Positions 44,701-56,646 of a stretch of 64,000 nt of DNA are shown here, one piece after another. The stretch spans positions 67,709 to 131,708 of the forward strand of contig MNCI01023311.1 in NCBI GenBank assembly GCA_015680685.1. The letters are read 5' to 3'. A program made the position numbers and the translations under genes. The notes beneath the pieces were generated by a model, which worked only from the letters and a program-made list of their open reading frames with translations, searched no databases and was not told the origin of the DNA. The first letter of the stretch is position 1, and each line of letters begins with the position of its first letter. This DNA comes from Gnetum montanum (lineage: Eukaryota; Streptophyta; Gnetopsida; Gnetales; Gnetaceae).

Positions 44701-45990
44701 TGTTGACTAGCTGTTTCTTGTCTGGGCTCTTAGGTTTGTAGATCATCATGGCCTTAGAAGAAAAAGTTTCATAAATTATATAAGGTTCTTCCCACAGCAT
44801 TTGGAACTTAGTTCATTAAGGTACATGTGTGGGATTCTAGTAGAGAATCTTATCTCATGGTTGAAATTTGACTTTCCTAATTTTAAGGTCATGGCATTTT
44901 TTGTTGAATGCCTTGTGTAACTCATTAGATAATAGGGCCACCAATAAATTTTTGTCTAGTAGGTTGTGATTCATTAATTTTTCTTTTTGTGCTAGACTCA
45001 AGTGAAGGTCAAGGTCACAGGCTGTTGAAAGTGTATAGAGCTCAGATTGAACAAAAAGTATTGGTAATTTTTCGTACATAAGCTTATAGGGAGAGTAGCC
45101 TATAGGAAGTTTCCATGTTGAGCAATAGGCCCAAAGGGCATCGTTGAGCTTCATGCTCTAGTCTTTCCTAAATTTGCTAACATTTCTTATTAGAATGTTT
45201 ATGATTTCCCTATTGGTAACCTCAACTTGACCATTGGCTTGGGGATGGTATGATGTTATGAGTTTATATTCAACCCCCAGGCATTGCATGAGCTTCCAAA
45301 AGGTGGTGCCTGTAAAGTGAGTTCTATTATTATAATTTAATGCATAAGGCACACCAAACCTGCTTACAACATTTTGTTGTATAAATTGAGTAGCAGTAGA
45401 AGATGTACAGTTGGTGATGGTTGCTACTTCTACCCATTTGATACAATAGTCAATAGTGACTATGATGTACACCTTTTCATTTGACATGGGTGTGATGGGA
45501 GCCATGAAATCAATGCCCCAAATATCAATGGGTTCCAATGGTTGAATTCATTATTGAGGTCCCTTCATTTGAGTAGTGATTCCACCATCTCATTGGTAGC
45601 ATTCACAAGAATGGACATATTAATGAGCATCCCTAAAAATTGTTCGCCAATAGTACCCTTCCATCAGGATCTTAATGGCCATGTGTCTCCTAGCATAGTG
45701 GCCTCCATAAGGAGCTTCATGAGCATCTTGGAGAACGTGTAGTTTATCAACATCATGGACACACCAATGAACTAGGCCATATACGCATACCTTGTAGAGG
45801 TGTCCATTGATCTCCATGAAGCATTTTACCTAGTGAAGAAACAACTGTTTCTTTCGATGGTCCAACCCTTATGGCATCTCTTGGGTGAAAAGATAGGTGA
45901 GAATGCCATCATACCATTTAGGCTTGTTGGGAAATTATTTAGATATAGCCCCAGGGAAGAGGAGTTCATTAGGAAACATATCAGATAGTG
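44701..45990 (-). pseudogene. TE-5 integrase
   Basis: Core at 45158-45538 with TIDYCIKW (first Asp), NYNNRTHF (second Asp replaced by Asn) and QVEVTNREI (Glu). N-terminal zinc-binding remnants at 45542-45850 include EAPYGGHYARRH. C-terminal segments at 44855-45154 include KLPIGYSPYKLMY and RKVKFQ. Confidence 0.85.
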
Positions 45991-47260
45991 GGTTCTCTTC
46001 CTCTTTGTTATCCCATCATAACCAAGACAAGTGATCAGTGACCACATTCTCAGTGCCCTTTCAATCTACCATCATGAGATCAAATTCCTAGAAGATCACT
46101 AACCACTATATGATCACCAACCACTTCCATCAGTTCTTTTTCTATAGTGTTTTAGTTCAATTATGCATCCATAATGCTTTTTCTAGTAGAGTGGATGTAA
46201 TATGGACATTTCTTGTCATCCATATACATAAGCATAGCTCTCAAGGCATAATTTGATGCATTCATCATAACATGAAATGATTTGGACCATTCAGGTGCTT
46301 GTAGGATTGAAGTGTCTACAAGTTTCTCTTTCAACTGTTGGAATGCTTATTCACATTCCACAGTCTACATAAATGGAGCATCTTTCTTTGTCAACTTTAC
46401 CAATGGTTTTGCAATCTTAGAGAAATTCTCTATGAATCATCAATAGTAGCTAGTATGCCCAAGAAATGATCAAACATCATTAATAGTTTTTGGTTAGTGG
46501 ATTATTCCTTGGATGACCTTTATTTTTTTTAGGGTCGACCTCAATTCCTACTTGTGATATTCTATGCCCCAATATAATGCCCTCTTGGACCATTAGATGA
46601 CTTTTCTACCAATTGAACCACAAATTTGTTTCAACACATCGTTTTAACACTTGCTCAATGTGGTTCAAGGCATGCTCAAATGTAGAGGTGGAGAAGTCAT
46701 CCATGAAGACTTCCACACCACTACCAATTTGTTATTGAAAAATGCTTAGGATTAGGTATTGAAAGGTAGTAGGGGCATTGCACAAACCAAAAGGCATCTT
46801 GTGATATGCAAAAGTCCCCCCATGGACTTGTGAATGTTGTTTTGGCTTGGTCCTCTAGTGCGATTTGGATTTGGTTATAACCACTATAACCATCTAGAAA
46901 ACTATAGTAGCAATGCTTGGATATTATGTTTAATACCTAACCAACAAATGGAAATGGAAAATGATCCATGAATGTTACCATATTCAGCAACCAAAAAGTG
47001 ATGCAGACCCACCACTTGCTACATTTCTTGGATATAATAACGAGTGGACTAACCCACTTGCTATCTGCAATGGGATAAATGAACCCCACCTTGAGGAGTT
47101 GTTCAATTTCCTCCTTGATGATCTAATTTTGTTTAGGGTTTAATCACCTTTGTGACTCTCTCTTTGGCTTCATGGTTGGATTGGTGTAAATGTGATGCTG
47201 GCATATCCCAAGATCAATCCCTATGAGTTTAGGATATGATCAGGCAAAGGCTATTGACCA
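45991..47260 (-). pseudogene. TE-5 RT and RNase H
   Basis: Minus strand: the RNase H LNYTTIEKEL-type region is at 46125-46160, with the linker at 46320-46520. The RT palm MDDFSTS-type motif is near 46690-46705, preceded by the MPFGLCNAPTTF-type segment at 46760-46800 and the KWW-type finger near 46990-47030. Stops throughout. Confidence 0.8.
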
Positions 47261-47308
47261 TTTTTAACCATGTTCAACAACATCTTTTTCTATTCTAGAG
47301 CAAGATTG

Positions 47309-47433
47309 NNNNNNNNNNNNNNNNNNNNNNNNNNNNNNNNNNNNNNNNNNNNNNNNNNNNNNNNNNNNNNNNNNNNNNNNNNNNNNNNNNNNNNNNNNNN
47401 NNNNNNNNNNNNNNNNNNNNNNNNNNNNNNNNN
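47309..47433. other. Assembly gap in TE-5 between RT and protease
   Basis: 125 Ns. It matters because it separates the half of TE-5 carrying one LTR subfamily from the half carrying the other. Confidence 1.
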
Positions 47434-48050
47434 TATTGCATATAGACACCTTTGAATTTCTGCTCCTAGTGCACACTACTTACATGTAGAGATGGATGCT
47501 CATTTCACTACCTAGAGTTTCTACACACAATTCCACCCTGTATCATTGTACATGATGCATGAAACTTGCTTCTTCTTAATCTTTTTGAATGCATTTTCTT
47601 TGGATATTTCTAGGGAAAGATCTCTGATGCTCATTCTTTCATCAATGGTGCTCAACCATGTCATTCCCATGATGATTGGAAAGTCCCCTTTGCAGTTCTC
47701 CACCTTAATCACTAGGAAATTAGCAAGGTAAGACCGCCCATAGATAGTGGTCACAAAATCTTCTACCAATCCTAATGAAACAATGATGGACTAGTCTACT
47801 AATTCTAATAAGATATTACTCTTCTTTAAAGGAGGTAGGTTCCATGCAATATACATCTCATGAGAGATCTGGTTGACATCGGAACTAGAATTAAGAAGAG
47901 CCTTACTTGGTTTATTCCTAGCAATCTACAAATAAATTAGAGGACTTCTAGGATCTACTAACTTTTTGGGAAGGTTTCCAGCATGGATCCAATTAGATAC
48001 AATGTGAGTAAGCATCACAATATGGGTCTTGGGTGATGTTTAATTTGAAG
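47434..48050 (-). pseudogene. TE-5 aspartic protease
   Basis: The open piece at 47521-47769 contains DFPIIMGMTWLS and RDLSLEIS. The active-site part (KALLNSSSDVNQIS-like) at about 47865-47915 has lost the catalytic D-S/T-G. An N run cuts the downstream side. Confidence 0.75.
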
Positions 48051-50396
48051 GGAACTTAAAGGAATTTGATACAGAGGAAGACCAAGGAACATGGTTGTCA
48101 ACCACAAGTGTATTTGAGGCCTTAGGCAGATTGAATGATTGGAGGAAAGGTCTTTTCTTTGATCAAGTATATGAACTGGTTGTAGATTTATGGCCTTGGT
48201 AGCATTGCATTATTATAGTTGAGTTGGGAGTTCATCTTGTATAGGTGAGTAGGTGGTAGCCGTGTGGAGGGAGGAGGAAGATGTGCAGAAACAAGAGGAG
48301 GATAAGGGTAAGAGGTGGTATCCCTTCTTGCATGTAGAGAATGAGTTTGATAATAGTAGAAATGTGATTGGAGGAGTCACATAGAGATAAGGATTGCTAA
48401 ACATAATATCCATAGGGATCAAATTGTTAGGAACAGTATTTTTGCCTTGGTGGTGCCAGTGCCCACGACTGTGGTCACTACCACTGTTAATATTGCTCAT
48501 ATAGTTATGGTGGAGATCCACTTGGATAATATTGTTGTTGTAGGTGGAATTACCTAAGATTACCTTGAGGATAAGGTAATTTTCTGGATGTTTTCCTTTG
48601 TGCTAGTCATGGATTCAAAGTGTACAACCCAAACTCCTATAAGTGTGACACTATGGGGCAGCATCCCTTAGGATATTCATACTGGAAGATGTCACACCTA
48701 CCATTATCATCTAATTCACTTTCCAAAACTTCTTTTATTGTAGCAATCTTGCCCTTACCTCTTTGATAGGCATGTTCAACTTCCTTGTGCCTCTTGCGCT
48801 CACGATCATTACCTCATTCTTTGGACTCTTAAGCAATATTTAGCATAGTTTGAAATCTGCTATCCATGGAGTCTCATAACTGATCAACCTTGGCCATAAT
48901 TTTAGATTGAAATTTTTGAAGCAGTAAGGCTTTCTTATTCACCACCTCATCAAGTGTTGATTCTCCCTCACTATCACAAAATTGAACCTTCCTCTTACAA
49001 ATGGAAGGATTATGATTATACTCTTCTACACTTTCTAGTTTTCTCAATTCACCTTTTTCTTTAGCTACCTACTCAATCAATCTTTGGACCCAAGGGTTCT
49101 TCTTGTTTTGGCTCTAAGCCCATCTATGATGTGACGAAGTTGTTCCCTCTAAGAATAACCATGGCCATGGCATCGATGTAAGAGTGAATAGTATCAGCCC
49201 ATGGCGACATCCAAAGGTTCATGTACTCCTTGTTTCCAACCTTGGATTTGCCTTCTTAGATTAGACACTTTGGAGTATGTCTGATATTTGTCATTGGATA
49301 GTTCTAACATGATACTCCATTTGTGGATAAATTCCAACTCTAAGGATTGGTACCAACTTTCAGTTTCCTTAATGAGTGCCCTTGGGAAAAGTTTGAGTTT
49401 CTATTACTCATTCTCTATGTTCTAGAAGGCATAGTCATCTTGAAAAGTTGGTAGATATGTCTATGGATCAGAATTGTAGTTCCCCTCAAATCTTGGAATA
49501 TTGTTCATATCTAGGTGCTTGATCTAGCTATCCTTCATATGCTTGGTTGGCATTTTTATTGCCTCTGCAACGTTGAGCATACTTCGAGTTGCCAATAAGG
49601 GTTCATCATCATTGCTACGTCGATGATGCTGATGATGGTTTTGACCACCTTTTTGATTTTGGTGGCCTTCATGGTCATTTTTGTTTCGCTAATCACCTTC
49701 ATCATAGTTGTTTTGATGATGGCTTCCATGAGAATTGTCAGATAAAGAAGAATGTTTGAAATTGGATGAAGAGGATTAAGAGGAAGGTGGGCCACCACCG
49801 CCACTACGGTGTCTACCATCACTCTTATGCATATTATGATCTCTATCCTTATATCCCTTATTGTTGTGGTGCTTGCTTAAGACCCTACCATGGCTATCAC
49901 TCTTTCCTAAACCTAGTTTATGAATAGTTGATCACAACGTTAGGTTCACACCCTCGTCATCAATAGTAGGGGGTGGAGAATCTTCATGTTCAGAACCTTC
50001 CAAGGGAGGATCCTCATTGTCATCTTGGTGTAGTAGGAACAAGGGATTAGTATAATGTTTCCCCTTTGTAGCTTTATGGAGTTTCTCTTGACATTGATCT
50101 CATTTGCATTGTGTTTTAGTGGGACAATAGTTTCAAGTGTCATATCTATTCACAACGTATTCTTTGTGAAGATCTGCTATGCCCAACTTCTTAAGGGTTT
50201 TGAATAGCATCCCGGGTATAGATCTATCAAGGGGTAAGATGATGTTGCCATCCATATCATGTAATTGTAGTTATTCATCCTGATATAGGATGAAGGTGAA
50301 ATTTGGCACAAACTCATCGAGATGAGTGTATACCATGTTGCATTCTTATGGGACTGGTGGTTTGGTATCTTCATGCTTGCGAGAAGAAGAAGACAT
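48051..50396 (-). pseudogene. TE-5 gag
   Basis: The ATG complement is 50394-50396 (MSSSSRKHED). The N-terminal domain is FVPNFTFILYQDE. The low-complexity His/Ser/Asn/Gly-rich segment is at 49600-49860, the core domain starts near 49515 (MNNIPRFEGNYN), and the degenerate zinc-knuckle-like motif (FQYEYPKGCC) is near 48660-48695. A Tyr/Pro/Gln-rich tail lies at 48213-48521. Many stops. Confidence 0.83.
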
Positions 50397-50531
50397 TTTG
50401 CAAAACAAAATAAAATTATCAATGTGCTTTTATAATTTTATGTATAATGGGAATGATATTGACCTTTAGGTTCATACAACAATATTAATGGTATTCACTT
50501 AAACCTAAATAGCACATGTTCCACAAACAAA

Positions 50532-50551
50532 GTCCCCAACAACGATGCCAA
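50532..50551 (-). promoter_or_regulatory. TE-5 primer-binding site
   Basis: Minus strand TTGGCATCGTTGTTGGGGAC, the best-preserved tRNA-Asp complement in the window. Confidence 0.88.
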
Positions 50552-51507
50552 TGATGAGCAACGAGGTACCCCTACGCCCAACCATACAAATTTCCCATGA
50601 ACCTACGCCAATGAAGAGTTCACATGCGACTCGATCGAATTTCGTGCACTTTGTCATTTCCAATGCACTAGTCCTTTAGGAAGTGAATCTAGCCTCAAGG
50701 TCAATTGTTGTCTTCCCAATTACACTTGTGACATTCATTGGTATGGTTAAGTGTAACTGAGGCATCCAATTTTTATCATTTTATGTTTTATAGTTTGGTT
50801 CTCAAAATTTAGATAAAATAAAATTGATTAACTAATCTAAAGTAATTAATTAGCTAGCATTTAACTAATCCTAACATAAGCATTCGATCCCTCTGTCTGT
50901 ACACATCCTAAACTCACATATTCACTACTGGGTGACCAAGCGCTACACTATTGGGCATACCAAGCAATAACGTTGTTAGGATTACCAAGCGAATATGTGT
51001 TACGCTCGAAGCGATCATACTTATGTGTGTAATCATTCTCACTTAACTACCTCATTAATGTAATAATTGGGAAATATTTAATAACTAATTAAAAACATTT
51101 AATAAATAATTGGAAACTATAAATGCATAAATAAAATAGCTATTCTATCCAAAGTGCTGTAAGGTTTATCAAAAAGCTCATCTTTATTGCTACACATATT
51201 GTTGTGCTTAGGTACAACAATGCTTGAATAAAGATCTATAGACTCAATGACTCCTACTACAGGCACTTGGGGAAAAAATTTCTAACTTTAAAATGGAAAA
51301 AATGCAAGAGCTCCACTACAACTACAATCTACTTATGCCATAAATGTGGTTACAAGCACGTATTTATAGCTGACACATGACACTACATCGATGAGGCCTC
51401 ATCAACACATGGTAAGATGCATTGACTAGGCCTCGTTGATGAGGCCTAGTAGATGAGGCAACATCAACGAGGGCTCATCGACACAGCCAACTTAACATAA
51501 CTCATCA
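50552..51507 (-). repeat. TE-5 right (5') LTR
   Basis: TGATGAG...CTCATCA, 956 bp, TE-1 subfamily. GAGGCCT-type palindromes at 51385-51480 next to a minus-strand TATAAATA near 51360-51368. Confidence 0.9.
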
Positions 51508-51754
51508 TATGTCTACCACCACTAGTAGTAAAGGGAAGAATAATCTTTAGTGGATTTTTGAAGACCTATACAAATTTTATAATCTTCAATGTATGTTCAG
51601 TCTTTTTATTATTCTATCATTTTCTAGGCATCCACTAGAATAAAATTTTGTAATGTAGCACTCAGTTTTGTTGTCAAGTGTTAATCAATAATACCATACC
51701 TTTCCAATTTTGTAAAGGAACTTAAGGACAAGTTTTCATTTAGTTGTGGGAGTA
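51508..51754 (+). other. TE-4 3' internal end with PPT
   Basis: The last 30 or so bases read AAGGACAAGTTTTCATTTAG, then TTGTGGGAGTA against the 3' LTR, a decayed version of the pre-PPT block and polypurine tract. Confidence 0.75.
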
Positions 51755-52644
51755 TGATGAAGTGTTAAAGTGTCATGTTGATGAGTCCCTGTCAATGTTG
51801 CCCCATTGACATGGTATTCCCAGTTGATGAGGCTACATTAACACAGTGTTTGCTACATTTATGAGGCCTCATCAATGCCATATCTATTTTCACTTATAAA
51901 ATGCATGCTCCCATTATGTATTGGCATTCTTTGATTAATAGATTAGTTGAACTCTTGTAGTTTTATTCCATAGTCTTAGAGAATAGTTAGTGAGTGATCA
52001 CAGTGTGGATTTGAGTTAGTTGTATGATGTATTATTCAAGTGGCAATGTACTTGGACATATTCCATGAATGACAATAAGATCGAGATTGATTCTTATTCA
52101 TTGCAACACTTTGACATAGATTAAATTTACTTTCCATGCAATTTATGTTTCATGTACTTATGCTAATATTTACATTTCCATGCATGTTAATGAATTGGCA
52201 GAATAAGCACAACCAGTTTTGAGTGTAAACACATATTCTCTTGGTAATCCTAGTAGCATTATTGCTTAATTCACCTAGTAGCATAGTGCTTGGTAATCCC
52301 AGTAGTGGATACATGAGTTCAAGACATGTATGGCAAGTAGGGCACAAACACTCATCGCTTATAGGCTAGTTTAGACTTTACTTTCTATTGCTAATTAGTT
52401 AAATAATTGATTTCTTTATTGTCATTAGGAGTAGCCTAAGGCTAAAACAATCTCAAGAATCATATGCCTCACTTTGGACTAAACCATATGTGATAAAGCT
52501 ACCACTAGTCCAAGTGGGAAGATAGTGAACTATGATAAAGGCATAACGATCTAGATGCCACAACTAGTCCCATCCATAGAATTTGACCAAATCATGCGTG
52601 AATGGTTGTGATCTGTATGGTTGGGCGTAGGGGGTACCTCATCA
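51755..52644 (+). repeat. TE-4 3' LTR
   Basis: TGATGAAG...CCTCATCA, collinear with 39682-40581. It lost 5 bp near its end (TACCTCATCA against TACCTCACTACTCATCA). Confidence 0.88.
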
Positions 52645-52689
52645 ATAATTATTAACCTAGTGAAAATAGAACAATTGGAGTTCTATTAG

Positions 52690-53362
52690 TACCCTATATT
52701 TACTTTCCTTTTATTAAAAGAGAAAATAAATTATAAATAAATGAGATTACATAGATCTAGATGAGGCCTTTTACAAGACATAGACCTACCAAGAAGAAAA
52801 ACATGATTATAAAATGAAATAGACATCTAATTACAAAAATAAAATGGTGACATAGAAGTAATAGCTCACTAAATAAAGTAAGACTTACTCACATGAGAGT
52901 CTTTAAAGCAAGAGCTATCCTTAAGAATCTTTAATGTTGCAATTGTCCTTGAACCTTTGAGTGAGATAAAAGGAATTTAAGTTATGATTCTAAGATACCA
53001 CTTTAAGCTTATTATTGCAACTAAGTGGAAGTAAGAATAGCTAAAAACATAGATTTAATAGTTGTAGATGATCTGGTATCAATAAAGATGATGGAGTAAC
53101 GATGTTTCCAAAATTAAAAATTAAGTTTTCCTAAGTAAAGAGCCCAACCTCCTTGTAATGAGTGAAAGGATTTAATGGAAAAATAAATCCATAAAAAAGG
53201 ATTGAAATCATGTCTTGAATTTGGGAACATTTAAGAAATATAACTTCAAATTCTTTGCACATGATTGCATTGGAGCATGAAGTGGATGAGGTCTTAAGCA
53301 TTACCACAAAAATAACATAGATGAGAGATGCTAGATAAGTGTTGTAGTCTACAACCTAGATG
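52690..53362 (-). pseudogene. L1-type LINE relic, 3' end of ORF2
   Basis: The minus-strand translation near 53225-53325 gives CYFCGNA*DLIHFMLQC with NHVQRI, the C-x2-C-x(n)-H-x4/5-C pattern of the zinc-binding domain that follows RT in plant LINEs (zf-RVT). Stops replace the Glu and Trp expected there. About 60-70 codons downstream (about 52990-53100) comes FWKHRYSIIFI-like sequence followed by a hydrophobic SMFLAILTS tail, as in LINE C-termini. The relic is split by TE-6 at 53362. Confidence 0.6.
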
Positions 53363-53887
53363 TAATAACATTGCTATGGAGAAGTACCACTCAACAACAT
53401 CCTTGAATCCCAAAATTGCGAAGTGTTCTATAGTGACTTAAGATGGACTACACCTCAACACCCTTAAAAACTTGCAAACACAATAAGAGCACACATATAT
53501 CACCATTTAGTCTAAGGGTTAGAAGCACTGTGGAGACACCTTGATAATCATATAAGCAACTGAACCAACACAACATACATAGAGAGTGTTAGTAAACACC
53601 TAGCAGGCGTTTATCCTTAAGAGATCTAAGATGTATTCCAATTCTATTCACCTAGCCCTAAGAGCCCACTTTGCTAAGAAGGGATGGTACTAGAGCTAAA
53701 GAGACCAAAGTTTTCCCAACAAGTCTATGTATTCTTATGACACCATTCATAAGGAATTAGTGTAATGTAATTCTATATGGATGATGGTTAAGATAGCATT
53801 GAATCCAAGTGGATCTCCATACTTCTTTTGGCCATTATTCTAGAAGGAAAGTACCCTTTAAACCATTAATTAGGAATATTATCTACA
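53363..53887 (-). repeat. TE-6 3' LTR
   Basis: 525 bp, TGTAATAACATTGC...ATCTACA. Shares blocks AAGATGGACTACA, GATAATCATATAAG and GGATGATGG with the other LTR. Confidence 0.83.
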
Positions 53888-54265
53888 CTCTCCCCTGCTT
53901 GAGAAAAGTAACATCATTGGAGCTTAAGTCTTTGTTCATGCACTTTTCTAAACATGAAAAGTGAAGAAAATATAAAGGACATTAACCAAATTAAAGCCCA
54001 CACAAAAATTGTAGATAATAAGGTTTAATGGTTAGGGTTATCAATCATGAAGCACAAATGTTGAACTCAACTTGACATGTAATTAAGGTTTAGAGATGCT
54101 TATCTAATTTTGGTTAAGAAAGAATATGGTTATCTCATTTTCCAAGTAGTTCAACCTTTCAAGCTAGAGCAAAGATTCAATTAAAATACAAACAATCTTG
54201 CTATTCATTTTAATGATATAAATGTATGTAAGCTTAGAGACACACCATCCTCCATCTTCAAACTT

Positions 54266-54598
54266 GTGCTCCCTACTTGGATTCATGATAGAAATTTGTG
54301 CTTCTTACTTGAAGTCCCAATCAAAAACATGTTCTTCCTACTAATCAGAGTCACCATCAAGAATATTTGCTCCTTGCGCAGAGTTATAATATGAATTTGT
54401 GTTTTCTACTTGAAGTTACAATCAAGCACATGTGCTTCGTACTTAGAGTCATGATAGAAATTTATGCTTTCTACTCAAAGCCATGATTAAAAAACATGTG
54501 GTCGAAGTCATAGTAAAAAAAAATGTGCTCTCTACTTTAAGTCAATGTAGAAATTTGTTCTTTCCACTTGAAGTCATAATCAAGAACATGTACACATG
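54266..54598. repeat. Tandem repeat of about 33 bp (66-bp dimer) in TE-6
   Basis: About ten imperfect units, each with a CTACTTGAAGTCATGAT-type core. Two unit types tend to alternate: one ends GATAGAAATTTGTG and the other ATCAAGAACATGTG, giving a higher-order period of about 66 bp. The unit is a multiple of three, but no strand stays open across the array. Confidence 0.75.
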
Positions 54599-54672
54599 CA
54601 CACATACATGCATGCACGCAGGTACATGCGCGTGTGCGTGTGTGCGCGCACACACACACACACTCTCTCTCT
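54590..54672. repeat. Alternating purine-pyrimidine tract with perfect palindrome
   Basis: About 80 bp of mostly CA/TG/CG alternation, ending in CT repeats. It includes the palindrome TGTGTGCGCGCACACA at about 54637-54652. Such tracts can form Z-DNA or cruciforms. Confidence 0.85.
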
Positions 54673-56086
54673 TTGTAGACCACTTTTCTTTTCTTTTTTT
54701 CTTACACATTAACTCACATACACTAATGCTTTAACCTATCTAGGAAGTGGTAGTACCAAACTAGCCATGTTCCATCTTCTCTAGCATACAATGTATTAGT
54801 AGAAATTTGATTGTCCACCTTTCATTAAGATGGTTAAACATAAAATACAACCTCCTTTTCACTATCATACTCAACAAATTATTTGTCATTATAAATAACC
54901 TTTGCCATGATCTCCCATAGAATAAGAACCATTATTTGTACAATATTTATAGAAAACTAAAATCATCATATCATGTGAGTAGAAGATAATCTTACTAAGT
55001 CCTTAATCTTGCAAGATGTAGACATGAGGGGAAGATGGTAAACTAAGAAAACTTATCCACAAAAGTAACTATTCTTTGAATAATGTTGTGACACATCCCA
55101 CTATTCACCAATTGCAAATTATCAAATCAAGCACATAAGTCATTTTATATTTGAACATTCACAAGTCAACAACCATGCATCATGTTGTTGCACAGAGCAA
55201 TGAATTACCATCAACATCTACTAAACTATTCCACAACCCAAGTCAAATCCTCAATAAGAAAAATCTTAGATAAAATGACCAAGACATTGAAACTTTCATG
55301 AAATTTTTATACTTGCATCATAAGCCAAGAGCAATGACATAGTAACACTCCCCTTAAACATGATATTCGCAAATAGAATAATCTAAAACACTCTCAATTT
55401 TCTTCTATGGATCATGAACAAAAATACCAAGGCATCAATAACAACTATCCTTAAATGAGAATCCAAGTGTTAGTCCACAACACACGAACATAAAACCATC
55501 ACATTAAAACACCAAATTATGGAGTCATTGAGGCATTCATCCTAAATATTCTTTACAAGATTAATGAATTCAAGAACAACCATGCATATAGAAGCAACAT
55601 ATTGCAATAAGAAGCATTGATCCAATACTTTGCTTCATATTCAAGTTATGATGGAACCACCATCTAGATTATTATAAGGATTGAGTAGTAGAACAAAATT
55701 TATTTCAATCATAATTCACCATAATAAACTCAACCACACACAACTATTTTGTAAAAATTAGAGATTAACAATAACATTTCCTTAGCACATCGCAAGATCT
55801 AATAATATAAAATGTTGAGTTATAACATGTTTTTGTTTTGTGCTAAAGCTCATTTCAACAACAAAGAAACTTCCTTGAAATCAACCAATGTTTAAATTAT
55901 TTGATGATTTTTGCCTCAGGTAGACAACACATGATTGTGTTGCCTACTTGTAACAACTATTTCCATAATTGGATTCTGTGCAACGACAGGACCAACATTT
56001 GTTCACTTGTCTTTAGACATCTCGTTTGTTACTAAAAATTTCTTGTAAAAGTTTATGAATGCATCTTTTGCTTGAATAAGAACCTT
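54673..56086 (-). other. TE-6 interior, no genes recognised
   Basis: No frame over 60 codons on either strand and no RT, integrase or protease motif found by eye. Confidence 0.6.
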
Positions 56087-56101
56087 GGCTTTGATACCAA
56101 G
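56087..56101 (-). promoter_or_regulatory. TE-6 primer-binding site (initiator tRNA-Met type)
   Basis: Minus strand CTTGGTATCAAAGCC adjoins the 5' LTR. One base differs from the common plant copia site within the 12-nt core. Confidence 0.8.
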
Positions 56102-56646
56102 TGTAATGCTACTACTCTAGAGAAGCATTATTTAGCACCACCCTTGAACCCCAAAGTCACTAAGTGTTCTAAAGCAAGTTAAGATGGACTACATCTCAAC
56201 ATCCTAAAGAACCTATGAACATAACAAGAGCATACAACACATATGTCACTAATTAGTCCAAGGGCTAGGAGCACTACAAGGACATTTTGATAATCATATA
56301 AGTAACCAAACTAATACAACAAACATGTACAACATACATAGAGAGCACTAGCACATACATGGTATACATCGATCCTTAAGATAGCTAAGATAGGTTCCTA
56401 CTCTAACACATCTAACCCTAAGTCCATACTTTGTAGATAAGGGGTGTTGCCTAAGTTAGAGAGGCCAAAGCCTTCCCAACAAATCTACATATCCTTGTGA
56501 CATCATTCATAACTAATTATCGCAATGTAGTTCTCTATGGATGATGGATAATATAGTGTGTAATACAAGTGGATTTCCATACTCTTTCTAGTCCTGTTCT
56601 AAAAGGAAAGCAACTTTCAGACCACCAACATATCATACTCTCTACA
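56102..56646 (-). repeat. TE-6 5' LTR
   Basis: 545 bp, TGTAATGCTACTAC...CTCTACA. Confidence 0.83.

Larger units (their letters stand above)
41704..51507 (-). mobile_element. TE-5: gypsy element with mismatched LTRs inside TE-4
   Basis: Minus-strand order: 5' LTR 50552-51507, PBS, gag, protease, RT, RNase H, integrase, spacer, short ORF3 remnant, PPT, 3' LTR about 41704-42566. The two LTRs share their U5-side sequence but have different U3 arrays: the left matches the solo LTR at 31433 and the right matches TE-1. No TSD is visible. Either recombination between two elements or an assembly join (N at 41703, N run 47309-47433) explains this. Confidence 0.82.
39682..52644 (+). mobile_element. TE-4: gypsy element reduced to LTRs, partial gag and 3' end; holds TE-5
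   Basis: 5' LTR 39682-40581, PBS at 40582, gag 40707 to about 41701. After TE-5, the last 247 bp before the 3' LTR (51508-51754) and the 3' LTR 51755-52644. Pol and any ORF3 are missing. No matching TSD at the ends (TTAAC on the left, ATAAT on the right). Confidence 0.8.
53363..56646 (-). mobile_element. TE-6: short non-autonomous copia-type LTR element
   Basis: LTRs 53363-53887 and 56102-56646 start TGTAAT and end CTACA. The PBS complement GGCTTTGATACCAA ends at 56100 (minus strand TTGGTATCAAAGCC, like the initiator tRNA-Met site TTGGTATCAGAGC). The PPT complement CTCTCCCCTGC starts at 53888. TSD CTAGA/CTAGG. The 2.2-kb interior has no gag or pol that I can recognise, only a tandem repeat and microsatellite, so it is of LARD type. 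Confidence 0.82.

Noticed and set aside
54483-54734. An 83-codon frame with Cys/His/Thr repeats
   Set aside because: It is produced by the 33-bp tandem repeat and the CA/TG tract; no conserved protein sequence.
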